A DNA stretch of 5,594 bases from Bacteroidaceae bacterium. GTDB taxonomy: Bacteria > Bacteroidota > Bacteroidia > Bacteroidales > CHK158-818. Of this stretch, positions 5,386 through 5,594 are shown one piece after another. Made by a program: the position numbers and the translations under genes. The notes beneath the pieces were generated by a model. It ran no database searches, had not been told where the DNA came from, and saw only the letters and a list, made by a program, of their open reading frames with translations. The DNA lies in NCBI GenBank assembly GCA_017467745.1, contig JAFUKV010000111.1, positions 1 to 5,594 on the forward strand. The letters run 5' to 3'. The stretch's first letter is position 1; each line of letters begins with the position of its first letter.

Positions 5386-5594
5386 ATGAACATGTACATT
5401 GGAAACCTTAACTACAATGTTAAGGAACCGGATTTGAGAGAAGTTATGGAAGAGTATGGAACCGTCGATTCGATAAAGGTAATTACCGACCGGTATTCAG
5501 GCAAATCGAAAGGATTCGCATTTGTCGAGATGCCGAACCACGCCGAAGCCCGGAAAGCGATAAACGAGCTGAACGGCGCCGAATACGAAGGCCG
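5386..5594 (+). CDS. RRM-domain RNA-binding protein, 3'-truncated by window edge
   Basis: The first 69 codons of a small cytosolic RNA-binding protein with a single RNA recognition motif are visible. RNP2 is MYIGNL at residues 3-8 and RNP1 is KGFAFVEM at 42-49. The three usual RNA-stacking aromatics are present: Tyr4, Phe44 and Phe46. The spacing between them and the segment NHAEARKAINELNGAEYEG match beta-alpha-beta-beta-alpha-beta RRM topology. Bacteroidota members of this family are commonly about 80-100 residues, so most of the domain is seen and the C-terminal tail is cut off. ATG 5386 is chosen because RNP2 follows at once; ATG 5392 is also possible and would remove only two residues. 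No Shine-Dalgarno is present. Relatives in Bacteroides bind mRNA or small RNA and affect polysaccharide-use genes; that role here is inference. Confidence 0.94.
   Translation, partial: MNMYIGNLNYNVKEPDLREVMEEYGTVDSIKVITDRYSGKSKGFAFVEMPNHAEARKAINELNGAEYEG

Noticed and set aside
5229..5411. Plus-strand ORF of 60 codons before the RRM gene
   Set aside because: Its start codon lies upstream of the predicted -7 box at 5234-5241, so the transcript would not include it, and it overlaps the RRM start out of frame.
1..5594. CRISPR array, insertion sequence, tRNA or rRNA
   Set aside because: No regularly spaced repeats, transposase motifs, terminal inverted repeats or cloverleaf structures were seen on either strand.

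Overview
The window looks like a chromosomal segment from a Bacteroidota bacterium, most likely order Bacteroidales. Four things point there: a DnaK ending in a Bacteroidota-style Gln/Asn-rich tail with EEVK, two fimbrillin-family lipoproteins, a short single-RRM RNA-binding protein, and AT-rich spacers with a promoter resembling the Bacteroides type (TTTG-like -33 box, TAnnTTTG -7 box). Most starts also lack a strong Shine-Dalgarno. Genus cannot be fixed from this sequence.

Layout. (1) 2-1480, plus: the 3' three quarters of dnaK, cut by the left edge, followed by a strong intrinsic terminator at 1511-1553. (2) 1554-1780: an AT-rich spacer with two small dyads and no convincing promoter. (3) 1781-2746 and 2808-3773, plus: two tandem fimbrillin-like lipoproteins, each 321 codons with the lipid-acceptor cysteine at residue 17, probably one transcription unit. 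(4) 3797-3835: a perfect 17-bp hairpin with A and T runs on both sides, serving as a shared terminator between convergent genes. (5) 3918-5090, minus: a 390-residue lipoprotein of unknown function with beta-propeller-like repeats. (6) 5091-5385: a divergent intergenic region with a good promoter pointing right, a leader of about 140 nt and a possible 37-codon leader ORF. (7) 5386 to the right edge, plus: the first 69 codons of an RRM RNA-binding protein.

How the genes relate. dnaK (cytosolic chaperone) and the RRM gene (likely post-transcriptional regulator) are separate units. The two fimbrillin-like proteins are probably cell-surface or type V pilus-type subunits. The converging lipoprotein looks exported and lipid-anchored, but its different residues after the cysteine suggest it may stay on the periplasmic side. 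No complete new system is evident. The items most worth a second look are the leader ORF and long leader of the RRM gene, the uncharacterised propeller lipoprotein with a short repeat flanking its start codon, the fimbrillin pair, and an Asp replacing the catalytic-loop Glu of DnaK.
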